64,000 nucleotides of DNA from Hansschlegelia beijingensis (GTDB lineage Bacteria; Pseudomonadota; Alphaproteobacteria; Rhizobiales; Methylopilaceae), in contig NZ_JACIDR010000007.1 in assembly GCF_014196425.1 (NCBI RefSeq), forward strand, positions 1 to 64,000, given 5' to 3'. Shown here piece after piece: positions 8,450 to 16,474 of this stretch (position 1 is the stretch's first letter; each line of letters opens with the position of its first letter). The notes under the pieces were generated by a model that saw only the letters and a list, made by a program, of their open reading frames with translations, ran no database searches and was not told the origin of the DNA. Position numbers and translations under genes: made by a program.

Positions 8450-9466
8450 CTATTCGGCGGCCTGCTTCGTCCGCTCGCCGTAGAGCCGCGTCGGCGCGGG
8501 GAAGCCGCAGGAGGTTCCGTCGACCACCTTCACCTCGTCCTCCCAGGGCAGCCGGTAGGTCCCCGCCACGAGGTCGTGCATGAAGGTGTAGGGGCAGTCC
8601 TGCGCGCCGCCCTTCACCGCCACATAGGCGCGGTGGCCGAGCTGGTAGATGTTGTTCTCGACGCCCCAGCTGATCCGCGCCTCGCGCACCAGATCGGGGC
8701 GGACCTCCGCGGTGATGATCTCGTTCGGCCGCCCGGTCTCGCCATGCGCGATGACGGTCCCGTCGAAGTTTACGATCATGCCCTCCCCCATGGAGTCGAA
8801 CGAGCCGTCGCTGCCGCACATGCAGACGTTCGCGGTCACCATCAGGTTCTGGAAGGCGTTGGCCTGGTTGGTGAAACGCCAGCTCTGGCGGATCGGAGCG
8901 GTGTAGCCCGCGGTGCGGATCATGATCTCCGCGCCCTTGTAGGCGCACTCGCGCGCCATCTCGGGGAACATGCCGTCATGGCAGATGATGAGGGCGATCT
9001 TGGCGCCCTTCGGCCCCTCGATCACCGGGATCCCGAGATCGCCCGGCTCCCACGGCTCGACCGGCACCCAGGGGTGGAGCTTGCGATAGTTCAGCCGGAT
9101 CTCGCCCTCATCGTCGATGATGAGCCCGGTGTTGTAGGGCATGCCGCCGGGGTTCAGCTCCATGATGGAGAAGCAGCCCCAGATCCGGTTGTCGATGCAG
9201 GCCTGCCTGAAAGCCGCGACCTCCGGCCCGTCGATCCGGCACATGATCGCCGGGTTGATGTCCATCGACAGGCCGTGCAGCGCATATTCGGGGAACACCA
9301 CGAGGTCCATCGTCCCGAGGTTCCGGCGCGCCTTGCCCACCATCTCGACGATGACCCTGGTCTGGGCCGCGAGGTCCTCGGGCGTCAAGACCGTGGGCAA
9401 CTGGAGCTGCACCAAGCCCAGGACGACGCCCTGCTCCGACTTGTTCAATCCGCCGAGGCCGTTCAC
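8450..9466 (-). CDS. amiF: Formamidase (AmiF, nitrilase superfamily)
   Basis: Cytoplasmic enzyme hydrolysing formamide to formate and ammonia. With GTG at 9466 the protein is 338 residues, the normal AmiF length, and begins NGLGGLNKSEQGVV as AmiF proteins do; GGAGG lies 8 bases upstream of that GTG. The catalytic triad of the family is visible as Glu60 (VVFPEY), Lys129 (NYRKLHPW) and Cys162 (LIICHDGMFPE). Long identical blocks such as EMARECAYKGAEIMIRTAGY fit formamidase rather than the sister aliphatic amidase AmiE. It is divergent from the hydratase operon, which suggests a shared substrate pathway and shared control from the 262-base intergenic region. Confidence 0.92.
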   Translation of the reverse strand: MNGLGGLNKSEQGVVLGLVQLQLPTVLTPEDLAAQTRVIVEMVGKARRNLGTMDLVVFPEYALHGLSMDINPAIMCRIDGPEVAAFRQACIDNRIWGCFSIMELNPGGMPYNTGLIIDDEGEIRLNYRKLHPWVPVEPWEPGDLGIPVIEGPKGAKIALIICHDGMFPEMARECAYKGAEIMIRTAGYTAPIRQSWRFTNQANAFQNLMVTANVCMCGSDGSFDSMGEGMIVNFDGTVIAHGETGRPNEIITAEVRPDLVREARISWGVENNIYQLGHRAYVAVKGGAQDCPYTFMHDLVAGTYRLPWEDEVKVVDGTSCGFPAPTRLYGERTKQAAE

Positions 9467-9607
9467 TGGCTCCACCTCCAGGACAGATGAGCGCGCTGCT
9501 CTGGCCCGCGCCCGGCAACAGAGCCTCGGCCACATCAAGCCGGATGCACAGTCCAAATATTAGACCGGCGGCCGCCCAGCATGGATGCCGCGCCCCCTAA
9601 CGTGCCG

Positions 9608-9622
9608 ATTAGCGATCCTAAT
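9608..9622. promoter_or_regulatory. Candidate LysR-type operator (box 1)
   Basis: Perfect inverted repeat ATTAG-CGATC-CTAAT, which fits the T-N11-A rule of LysR-type regulators. It lies about 140 bases upstream of the formamidase start and about 105 upstream of the binding-protein start, so it could serve both divergent promoters. The same ATTAG-N5-CTAAT arrangement recurs at 15251-15265 upstream of the antiporter gene. Confidence 0.6.
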
Positions 9623-9689
9623 GAGCCCGGCTATTGGCTTGATCGCCCGTCGACGGCGGCCGGGAAGGGCCGTGGCATGGAGGTTGCTG

Positions 9690-9731
9690 ATGAGCGCCGT
9701 GGCCCACACCAAGCACGGACCCGGCGCATGA
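9690..9731 (+). CDS. Possible 13-codon leader peptide, coupled to the binding-protein gene
   Basis: Short open frame encoding MSAVAHTKHGPGA with an excellent ribosome site (GGAGG six bases before its ATG). Its TGA overlaps the ATG of the next gene as ATGA, and that gene lacks a good site of its own. This is the layout of a translationally coupled leader. Whether it senses anything is unknown; the peptide has two histidines but no obvious run of a regulatory amino acid. The alternative is that the downstream protein starts at an ATG at 9677 in its own frame. Confidence 0.4.
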   Translation: MSAVAHTKHGPGA

Positions 9732-11089
9732 CCGAAACGCCTCCCAGGCTGAAGCCGCGCTGCGCATGCGGCTGCGGCGGAGCCCTCGAGAGCCATCGCG
9801 AGATGTCCCAAGGCGCGCTGTACGGCGGCGCCCATGACGGCGTGGAGGCCCGCGTGGACCGTCTGGTCGAGAGCGCGATCCTCGGCGCCATAGCGCCCGA
9901 CCCGATGTTCCGGCGCGCCTTCCTCAAGGCGGTCGGCGCGTCGACCGCGCTGGCGGCGATCTCCCAGCTTCTTCCTCTCGGCGCCGCCCGGGCGATCGCG
10001 CAGGACGCCGCAAAGCCCGAGAAGACGAAGCTGAACGTCGGCTATGTGCCGATCACCTGCACCACGCCGCTTCTCCTCGCCCACGCGATGGGGGAATACG
10101 GCAAGGAAGGGCTCGAGGTGAATCTCGCCCGCACCCCCGGCTGGGCGATCGTGCGCGACAAGCTGATCTCGGCCGAGTTCGACGCCAGCCATCTCGTGCT
10201 CGCCATGCCGCTCACCATGACGATGGGCGTCGGCGGGCCGACGCTGCCCACCCACGTGTCGACCGTCCAGAACGTCAACGGCAACGCGATCACGCTCAGC
10301 GTCCGGCACAAGGATCGCCGCGATCCGAGGGACTGGAAGGGCTTCAAGTTCGGCATCCCGCACCAGCATTCGATGCACGCCATGCTGCTGCGGTACTATC
10401 TGGCCGAGAACGGCCTCGATCCCGACCGCGACGTCGAGCTCCGGGTGTTCCCGCCGCCGGACTCGGTCGCCAACATGGCGTCCGGCAATCTGGACGGGAT
10501 GCTGTTCGCCGAACCGTGGGGCCAGCGCGCGGTGTTCGAGGGCGTCGGCTTCCTGCACGCGCTGACGCGCGACATCTTCCCCAACCACCCCTGCTGCGTG
10601 CTCTCCGTCACGGACAGGTTCATCACCGAGAGCCCCAACAGCTACGCGGCGATGTTCCGCGCCGTGGTGCGGGCGACCGAGTTCGCGGACAAGCCCGAGA
10701 ACCGCAAGCAGGTGGCGGAGCTGCTCGCGCCTGCGGCCTATCTCAACCAGCCCCAGACGGTTCTCGAGCAGGTGCTCACGGGCCGCTACGCCGACGGGCT
10801 GGGCAAGGTGGTCAACGAGCCGGACCGCATCGGCTTCAAGGCGCTTCCCCACCGCTCGACCGCGATCTGGCTGCTGACCCAGCTGCGCCGCTGGAACATG
10901 GTTCCGGCCGACGTCGACTATGCGGCCATGGCCGAAAAGGTCTTCCTCGCGACCGACGCCGCCAGGCGCATGAAGGAGATCGGCTTCGAGGCCTCGGTGA
11001 CGCCGTTCCAAACCGTCGTGATGGGCCGGGCGTTCGATCCCTCCGCGCCCCAGGCTTATGTCGACAGCTTCCCCATCAAGAGCATCTGA
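9728..11089 (+). CDS. Tat-exported NrtA/CmpA-like ABC substrate-binding protein
   Basis: 453-residue periplasmic binding protein of the NrtA/SsuA/CmpA type (KLNVGYVPITCTTPLLLAHAMGEYGKEGLEVNL, then HVSTVQNVNGNAI and a conserved GLDPDRDVELRVFPPPD block). A twin-arginine signal (FRRAFLKAVGAS) starts only around residue 61; it is preceded by a cysteine-rich head with CACGCGG at residues 12-18. It heads the hydratase operon and is followed after nine bases by the first hydratase subunit gene. No permease or ATPase is adjacent, so it either borrows the importer at 18.2-20.9 kb or acts as a sensor. The ligand is likely a small anion or nitrile, but this is inference. Confidence 0.85.
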   Translation: MTETPPRLKPRCACGCGGALESHREMSQGALYGGAHDGVEARVDRLVESAILGAIAPDPMFRRAFLKAVGASTALAAISQLLPLGAARAIAQDAAKPEKTKLNVGYVPITCTTPLLLAHAMGEYGKEGLEVNLARTPGWAIVRDKLISAEFDASHLVLAMPLTMTMGVGGPTLPTHVSTVQNVNGNAITLSVRHKDRRDPRDWKGFKFGIPHQHSMHAMLLRYYLAENGLDPDRDVELRVFPPPDSVANMASGNLDGMLFAEPWGQRAVFEGVGFLHALTRDIFPNHPCCVLSVTDRFITESPNSYAAMFRAVVRATEFADKPENRKQVAELLAPAAYLNQPQTVLEQVLTGRYADGLGKVVNEPDRIGFKALPHRSTAIWLLTQLRRWNMVPADVDYAAMAEKVFLATDAARRMKEIGFEASVTPFQTVVMGRAFDPSAPQAYVDSFPIKSI

Positions 11090-11098
11090 GAGAACGCG

Positions 11099-11428
11099 AT
11101 GACACGCGGCTACCACGACATCGGCGGCAAGGACGCCGGCCCCATCCCCATCGTCGAGCTGCCCTGGCTGCATTGGGAAAAGCAGGTCGAGGCGATCCGG
11201 AGCCTGCTCGGCGACGGCACGCGCCGCATGATGTCCCTCGACGAACTGCGGCGCGGGTTCGAGTCGTTCGGCGAGGACAAGTACAAGAAGCTGTCCTTCT
11301 ACCGCCGGCGGCTGGAGGCGATGATCGACATCCTCATCGAGAAGGACGTGTTCACGCGCGACGAGCTCGACGCCGCCATGGCCGAGGCCCGCGCGCGGTG
11401 GGCGCCGCCGGCCGCCTGCCGGTCATGA
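11099..11428 (+). CDS. Nitrile hydratase/thiocyanate hydrolase, beta N-terminal-type subunit
   Basis: 109-residue helical protein matching the N-terminal half of nitrile hydratase beta subunits: YHDIGG near the start, HWEKQVEAI, then LSFYRRRLEAMIDILIEKDVFTRDEL. In ordinary nitrile hydratases this region is fused to an SH3-like barrel; here it is a separate gene, as in three-subunit thiocyanate hydrolase (scnB-scnA-scnC) and toyocamycin hydratase. Gene order (helical, barrel, metal subunit) equals scnBAC. It is shorter than Thiobacillus ScnB (about 157). Its stop overlaps the next start as ATGA, so subunits should be made in fixed ratio. Confidence 0.8.
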   Translation: MTRGYHDIGGKDAGPIPIVELPWLHWEKQVEAIRSLLGDGTRRMMSLDELRRGFESFGEDKYKKLSFYRRRLEAMIDILIEKDVFTRDELDAAMAEARARWAPPAACRS

Positions 11429-11775
11429 GGCCCCGTTTCGACGCGGGCGACCGGGTCTCGGTCCTGGAGCTCGGCAAGCCCGGGCATGTCAGGACGCCGT
11501 TCTACGTCCGCCGGCGCGAGGGCGTCGTGCTGCACCGCTGCGGCTCCTACCTGAACCCCGAGGAGCTCTCGGTCGGCAAGGTCTGCGGCCCCGTCGTGCC
11601 GCTTTACCGGGTCGGCTTCGCGATGACCGACCTCTGGGACGACTACCGGGGCTCGCCGGCCGACATGCTCTGCCTCGAGCTCTACGACCACTGGCTCGCG
11701 CCGGCGGCGGCCGCCCCGCTGGACGGTGAGCCGGCGCGCGACGACGAAGCTTTCGAACATGGAGGCCGCCCGTGA
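11425..11775 (+). CDS. Nitrile hydratase/thiocyanate hydrolase, SH3-like barrel subunit
   Basis: 116-residue protein matching the C-terminal barrel of nitrile hydratase beta subunits and thiocyanate hydrolase alpha subunits: FDAGDRVSVLELGKPGHVRTPFYV, then NPEELSVG, LYRVGFAMTDLW and LCLELYDHWLAPA. In the assembled enzyme this barrel packs against the metal subunit and helps form the active-site pocket. It carries two cysteines (HRCGSY, KVCGP) not typical of the barrel. It overlaps both neighbours (ATGA upstream, GTGA downstream), so translation is coupled across all three subunit genes. Confidence 0.85.
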   Translation: MRPRFDAGDRVSVLELGKPGHVRTPFYVRRREGVVLHRCGSYLNPEELSVGKVCGPVVPLYRVGFAMTDLWDDYRGSPADMLCLELYDHWLAPAAAAPLDGEPARDDEAFEHGGRP

Positions 11776-12434
11776 GCGACCACGACCACGCCCACGATCA
11801 TGATCATGATCATGGCCACGGGCATGACGCCCACGAGCCGCTCGTCGTCGAGGACGACGCCGGCAACATCGAAGGCCAGATCCTGGTCGACGCGTTGCAG
11901 ACGCTGCTGGTCGAGCGTGGCCTCGTCTTCCCCGGAGAGGTGCGGCGAGAGATCGAGCGCCTGGAGTCTCCGGGGGCCCATCTCGGGGCGCGGCTCGTCG
12001 CCCGCGCCTGGGTCGACGACGACTATCGGCGGCGGCTTCTGGCGGACGGCAAGTCGGCGGCCGCCGAGCTCGGGGTCGGGGTCGGCGAGGCGCAGCTCAT
12101 CGTCGTGGAGAACGACGCCACGACCCATAATCTGGTCTGCTGCACCCTCTGCTCCTGCTATCCCCGCTCGATCCTCGGCCAGCCGCCGGCCTGGTACATC
12201 AGCAAGGCCTATCGCTCGCGCGCCGCGCGCGAGCCGCGGGCCGTGCTGGAGGAGTTCGGGCTGAAGGTGCCGGACGAGGCCCGCGTGCTGGTCCACGACA
12301 GCAACGCCGACATGCGCTACCTGGTGCTCCCGCAGCGGCCCGCGGGAAGCGAGGCCATGAGCGAGGATCAGCTCGCCGGGCTGGTGACGCGCGACTGCAT
12401 GATCGGGGTGTCGGTGGTCGGCCCCGTCTCCTGA
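11772..12434 (+). CDS. Cobalt-type nitrile hydratase alpha / thiocyanate hydrolase gamma subunit
   Basis: 220-residue metal-binding catalytic subunit. The metal claw is CTLCSC at residues 124-129; Thr in the second position marks the cobalt type. The two downstream cysteines are normally oxidised to sulfenic and sulfinic acids. The rest of the family block follows (YPRSILGQPPAWY, EPRAVLEEFG, VTRDCMIGV); Cys in VTRDC is, from memory, as in thiocyanate hydrolase gamma rather than Ser as in common nitrile hydratases. The N-terminus is a run of His/Asp (residues 3-21), a trait also recalled for ScnC. Start is GTG, preceded by GGAGG and overlapping the previous stop. No cobalt activator gene is visible nearby. 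Its 3' end overlaps the opposite LysR gene by 67 bases. Confidence 0.88.
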   Translation: MSDHDHAHDHDHDHGHGHDAHEPLVVEDDAGNIEGQILVDALQTLLVERGLVFPGEVRREIERLESPGAHLGARLVARAWVDDDYRRRLLADGKSAAAELGVGVGEAQLIVVENDATTHNLVCCTLCSCYPRSILGQPPAWYISKAYRSRAAREPRAVLEEFGLKVPDEARVLVHDSNADMRYLVLPQRPAGSEAMSEDQLAGLVTRDCMIGVSVVGPVS

Positions 12435-13378
12435 TCGCCGCGCTCCGGCCTCAGATGCGCCGGGGCGTAGCGCATCAGTTCGCTCGCCATGCGGATGTCC
12501 TCGGCGACCTCGATGAAGGCGCGCACCGCAGGAGGCTGCGGCTCGCGCTCCAGCACCATCATCCCGATCGTGTTGGTGATGCGGGGTTCGATCAACGGCA
12601 CCGCCCGCGTCTGGCTCCAGTCTCCGACCATCATGAAGAAGCTGTTCGGCACGACCGCGAACCAGTGGCCGGGACGCACATGGGAGCAGAGCGCGAGAGC
12701 GCAGTTGGTCTCAAGCACGGTGCGCGGCGTCACGCCGACGCTGGAGAACACCCGATCCAGAATCCGGCGGTTCTGCATGTCCGGCGTCAGCATGCACAGC
12801 GGCAGGCGGCCCGCCTCGGTCCATGTGACGGATTTCCGCTGCGCGATCGGGTGGTCGGCCGGCGCGATGAGGAAATAGCTCTCGTCATACAGGAAGTAGG
12901 GCCGCAGCCCGGCCGAGGCGCCGTGGTCGAGATAGTTGATGCCGACGTCGAGATCGAAGTTCTCGAGACCGCTCTTCAGATCCATGAAGTTGAGCGAGGT
13001 CACCGACACGCTCACGTCGGGGAAGAGCCGGTTGAAGGCGGTGGTGATGATCGAGATGCCGGGCGTCGCGACCGGGATCACGCCCAGCCGGACGTGGCCG
13101 CTCAGCTCGTCCCCGGCCGACATGATGTCCTGAACGAGATGCTCGTGGTGGTCGAGCGTGCGGCGCGCGAAAGCCAGCACCATCGCCCCCTGAGGGGTGA
13201 AGCCCTCGAAGCCCTGGTTGTGGCGGTCGATGATCAGGGTGTTGAGGTCGCTCTCGATCTGGCGGATCGCCTGGGAGAGCGCCGACTGGGTGATCCCGCA
13301 CTCCGCGGCGGCCCGGCCGAAATGGCGATGGCGCGCCAGCGCGACGACGTAGCGGAGATGCCTGAGGTTCAGAGCCAC
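12368..13378 (-). CDS. LysR-family transcriptional regulator
   Basis: 336-residue LysR regulator: N-terminal winged helix (LRHLRYVVALARHRHFGRAAAECGITQSALSQAIRQIESD) and a type-2 periplasmic-binding effector domain (GHVRLGVIPVATPGI, DLDVGINYLDHGA). GTG at 13378 is preferred because upstream sequence has no LysR homology. It sits between the hydratase operon (convergent, 67-base overlap of the coding ends) and the antiporter/monooxygenase operon (same strand, 122 bases upstream). It is a good candidate to bind the ATTAG-N5-CTAAT boxes at 9608 and 15251. The C-terminal ~30 residues are non-conserved. Confidence 0.88.
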   Translation of the reverse strand: MALNLRHLRYVVALARHRHFGRAAAECGITQSALSQAIRQIESDLNTLIIDRHNQGFEGFTPQGAMVLAFARRTLDHHEHLVQDIMSAGDELSGHVRLGVIPVATPGISIITTAFNRLFPDVSVSVTSLNFMDLKSGLENFDLDVGINYLDHGASAGLRPYFLYDESYFLIAPADHPIAQRKSVTWTEAGRLPLCMLTPDMQNRRILDRVFSSVGVTPRTVLETNCALALCSHVRPGHWFAVVPNSFFMMVGDWSQTRAVPLIEPRITNTIGMMVLEREPQPPAVRAFIEVAEDIRMASELMRYAPAHLRPERGDQETGPTTDTPIMQSRVTSPAS

Positions 13379-13500
13379 GCGCCGACAACCCTGTTGCGAA
13401 CCCGATAGAACGGGACCCCGCCCCGGATGGCAAGCAACCCGCGCGCCGGAATCGGAAGCGCGCGCGAGACAGACGCGGCGCGGCCGCGGGCCGGCGCCGC

Positions 13501-13845
13501 TCAGCCCGACGCGGCGCCCCCGTCCGCGGCCGCCTGGGCGCGGTCGGTCAGGCCGTAGTCTCTGATCACGCTGGCGATCCTCACCCGATAATCGTTGAAG
13601 ATGCCGCCGCGGCCGGCGTCCTGCGCGAGTTGATGACGGCCGTGGAGACGCCACTGGCGCAGGGCCGCCTCGTCTCGCCAGAACGAGATCGACACCAGTT
13701 TTCCCGGCTGCGTCACACTTTCGAACCTCTCGACGGAGATGAAGCCGTCGATGGTCGCGACGTCGTCTTTGAGGCGTTTCGCGATGGAGAAGTATTCGTC
13801 CGCACGGCCCTCGGCCGGCGTCATCTCGATGATGACCGCGATCAC
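13501..13845 (-). CDS. Antibiotic-biosynthesis-monooxygenase (ABM) domain protein
   Basis: 114-residue dimeric alpha/beta barrel protein of the ABM superfamily: MIAVIIEMTPAEGRADEYF, IDGFISVERFES, KLVSISFWRDEAALRQWR and a buried histidine in LHGRHQLAQ. Such proteins act as cofactor-less monooxygenases, haem degraders or simply small ligand binders; the substrate cannot be told here. Its start overlaps the antiporter stop (ATGA), so the two are expressed together, suggesting a role in handling whatever the antiporter moves. Confidence 0.8.
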   Translation of the reverse strand: MIAVIIEMTPAEGRADEYFSIAKRLKDDVATIDGFISVERFESVTQPGKLVSISFWRDEAALRQWRLHGRHQLAQDAGRGGIFNDYRVRIASVIRDYGLTDRAQAAADGGAASG

Positions 13846-15164
13846 GAGCGCGCCTCCTGGACAGTGAGTCCGACAGGCGCTGCGGGCGCCCGGCCCCCTT
13901 CGGCGGACCTCGCCCTGCCCGCGGGCTTCAGGATGAACAGGGCCACCGCGGCCACCAGGAGGTTCAGGACCATCGCGACGAGGAAGACTGAGTACCAGCT
14001 GCCCGTATAGGCGCGCAGCCAGCTGCCGGCCGGGACCAGCGCGGCCGCGACGCCTTTGCCCGTGTACAGGATGGCGCAGTTCGTGGCGGCGTAGCGCGAG
14101 CCGAAGAAGTCGGTGCAGAGCGCCGGGAACAGCCCGTAGATGTCGCCCCAGGTGAAGTAGACGAGCGCGACCGTCAGGATGAACAGATACGGGTCGCTTC
14201 CGAACGCGCCGAGAGCCCAGTACGCGCCCGCGCCCAGGATGAAAGAGATCGCCATGACGTTCTCGCGGCCGATCCTGTCCGAGATCCAGCCGAACACCGG
14301 TCGCGCCAGCCCGTTGATGACGTTGTTGATCACCGCGGAGGCGACGACCACAGTCGACGTGACGACCAAAAGATCAACCACTGCGTTCGCGATGTCATAG
14401 TCCTTCAGGATCGGACCGATCTGGGCCGTGACGAGCAGCCCGCTGGCCGCCACCGTCACGAACATCAGATACATGACCCAGAAGATCGGCGTCCTGAGCA
14501 TCTCCCCCGGCCTCGCGCCCTCCGGAGCGGAGATCGGCGCGTTCTGGGCCGGCCTCGCCCTGGTGGCAGGAGCGACAAGAAGAAAGCTCAGGACGAGGAT
14601 GACCAGGCCCTGCGCCAGCCCGAACCAGAAGAAGGCGGCTTCATAGCCGTGGGCCTCGATGACCCTGATGATGGGGACGATCGTCAGCACCGAGCCGCCG
14701 CCATAGCCCATCGCGGTCAGGCCGGCCGCAAGTCCTCGCCGGTCCGGGAACCACTTCAGCGCGTTGCCCATGCACGCCGTCCAGACCGCGCCATTGCCGA
14801 TGCCGGACAAGGCCATGCCGAGATAGAGCATGGGAAGGCTCTGGGCCTGCGAGTTGATCACCCATGCCGCGGCCACGAACACGCCGCCGATCGCCACGAC
14901 CGACCGCGGCCCGAAGCGATCGGAAAACCACCCTTCGATCGGCACCAGCCAGGTCGCGGCCATGATGAAGATGGTGAAGCCCCACTGGATCGCCTCCCTT
15001 CCCCAGTTGTGCCGGGCGTTGATGGGATCGACGAAGTACGTCCATCCGTATTGAAGGTTTGCGATCATGACGACGCAGGCGACGCCGGCCGCCAGTTGAA
15101 CCCAGCGGTTCGGCGCGCCGGTCGCCGGAGCGACTGGATCGATCTTCAGGCTTGTAGAGCTCAT
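13842..15164 (-). CDS. oxlT: OFA-family MFS transporter (oxalate/formate antiporter type)
   Basis: 440-residue inner-membrane carrier with 12 predicted TM helices. The OFA hallmarks are present: QYGWTYFVDPI in TM1, GIGNGAVWTACMGNALKWFPDRRGLAAGL in TM4-5, and the two charged residues known to bind oxalate in Oxalobacter OxlT, here Arg288 (GLARPVFGW) and Lys370 (LYTGKGVAA). It may exchange oxalate for formate or carry a related small carboxylate. Formate is also the product of the formamidase in this island. The upstream region carries a second ATTAG-N5-CTAAT box at 15251. It is translationally coupled to the ABM protein. Confidence 0.85.
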   Translation of the reverse strand: MSSTSLKIDPVAPATGAPNRWVQLAAGVACVVMIANLQYGWTYFVDPINARHNWGREAIQWGFTIFIMAATWLVPIEGWFSDRFGPRSVVAIGGVFVAAAWVINSQAQSLPMLYLGMALSGIGNGAVWTACMGNALKWFPDRRGLAAGLTAMGYGGGSVLTIVPIIRVIEAHGYEAAFFWFGLAQGLVILVLSFLLVAPATRARPAQNAPISAPEGARPGEMLRTPIFWVMYLMFVTVAASGLLVTAQIGPILKDYDIANAVVDLLVVTSTVVVASAVINNVINGLARPVFGWISDRIGRENVMAISFILGAGAYWALGAFGSDPYLFILTVALVYFTWGDIYGLFPALCTDFFGSRYAATNCAILYTGKGVAAALVPAGSWLRAYTGSWYSVFLVAMVLNLLVAAVALFILKPAGRARSAEGGRAPAAPVGLTVQEARS

Positions 15165-15250
15165 CGCGTCACGCCCCGCGTTCGCCAGGTTCCTAGGGCG
15201 TTGCTGGCAAGGGACGTGCCATCCGCGCCATGTCGCGAAGACGGTGGGCG

Positions 15251-15265
15251 ATTAGACGACCTAAT
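15251..15265. promoter_or_regulatory. Candidate LysR-type operator (box 2)
   Basis: Perfect inverted repeat ATTAG-ACGAC-CTAAT, extending one base further on each side to GATTAG/CTAATC. It fits the T-N11-A rule and has the same half-sites as the box at 9608-9622. It lies 87 bases upstream of the antiporter start, a usual distance for LysR-type activation. Confidence 0.6.
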
Positions 15266-15460
15266 CTGAGAGTAACTTTTCAACGATCAAAGCGCGGCTT
15301 CGTCGCCGCTCAAGATTTCAGCGGTTATCGCATTGCTCCACCCGAGACCGGACAGTGCGCCGGGAACTGCCGCGCAAGCCGGTCTGGCTCATCTGAAACC
15401 GTTGACGGCCGGGAAGCCGTCGCGCGGCGCCGCGCGACGGTCATGGGCGCGATGGGCGGA

Positions 15461-16408
15461 TCATTTCAACCGGACGCGGTCGTCGCCGTCATGCGTCGCG
15501 CCGCCACGAAGGTAATCCTGGTCCTCGTGGATCTGCCGCTGGAGGAATTTCACAACCTCCTTGATCCGCGACACATGAAGCGTGTCCTCATGCGTGGAGA
15601 TCCAGATGTCCCGCACCGTTGAAAGCTTCGGAAGCACGGGCTTCAGCGAGGGATTGTTCGCCGCGACGAAGCTCGGAAGCATCGCGATCCCCTGTCCGGA
15701 CGTCACGGCGGCGTATTGCGCGACCAGGCTGGTGCTGCGGAACACCGTATTGGCCGGCCGATACACGTCCGACAGCCACTTGTTCTCGTTGACGGAAATG
15801 TACTCGTCGACGAAGTCGATGAAGTCATGCGCCTCGAGATCCGCCGTCTTGCTCGGATGGCCATGCCGGGCCAGATAGGCCTCGGAGGCGAACAGCGATA
15901 CGCGGAACTCTCCGGCCTTCGCGGTCTGGAGGCCCCTGCCCGGCGGGCGGAAGAACGTGACGAATATCTCCGCTTCCCGTCGCGTCAGATCGAGCGTGCG
16001 GGTGTCGGTGATCAACTCGACCAGAATGCCGGGATGTCGCTCACGAAACGCGCCCAGCCGGGCGGTGAGGTAGAAGCTGCCGATGCCCTCCATGGTGGCG
16101 ATGCGCACGGCGCCGCCGGCGTCGCTGCCGACGCCCACCGTCTCGGTCAGGGCGTTCGCCTGGTTCTCCATGCCTTCGGCGTGACGCATGAGCCGCGTGC
16201 CGATCTCCGTCAGCGTGAAGCCGGTGCGGCTGCGCTTGAACAGATTGGCCCCGAGGCTGCGCTCCAGCTCCCGGACGCGGCGGCTCACCGTCGTGTGGTC
16301 CACCCGCAGGACCTTGGCGGCGCGGCCGAGGTTCTTGTGACGGGCGACGGCGAGGAAGTAGACGATGTCGTTCCAGTCGTAGCGCAGCGGCGCTCTGGCC
16401 TCGCTCAT
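15461..16408 (-). CDS. LysR-family transcriptional regulator
   Basis: 315-residue LysR regulator. The winged helix is clear (WNDIVYFLAVARHKNLGRAAKVLRVDHTTVSRRVRELE), with the VDHTTVSRRV pattern of the LysR subgroup that often controls single adjacent operons. The effector domain begins at GGAVRIATMEGIGSFYL. It lies between the nitrilase operon (upstream, same strand) and the antiporter gene (downstream, 296 bases away). ATG at 16408 is preferred: CGGAGG lies about ten bases upstream and the LysR homology begins soon after. It is an alternative candidate for the boxes at 9608 and 15251. Confidence 0.88.
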   Translation of the reverse strand: MSEARAPLRYDWNDIVYFLAVARHKNLGRAAKVLRVDHTTVSRRVRELERSLGANLFKRSRTGFTLTEIGTRLMRHAEGMENQANALTETVGVGSDAGGAVRIATMEGIGSFYLTARLGAFRERHPGILVELITDTRTLDLTRREAEIFVTFFRPPGRGLQTAKAGEFRVSLFASEAYLARHGHPSKTADLEAHDFIDFVDEYISVNENKWLSDVYRPANTVFRSTSLVAQYAAVTSGQGIAMLPSFVAANNPSLKPVLPKLSTVRDIWISTHEDTLHVSRIKEVVKFLQRQIHEDQDYLRGGATHDGDDRVRLK

Positions 16409-16474
16409 CCCTCGGCCTCCGTCGATCGACGTAATCGGCAGAGTCTTACCTGACGCGGAGGCCAGCGCCAGCGT

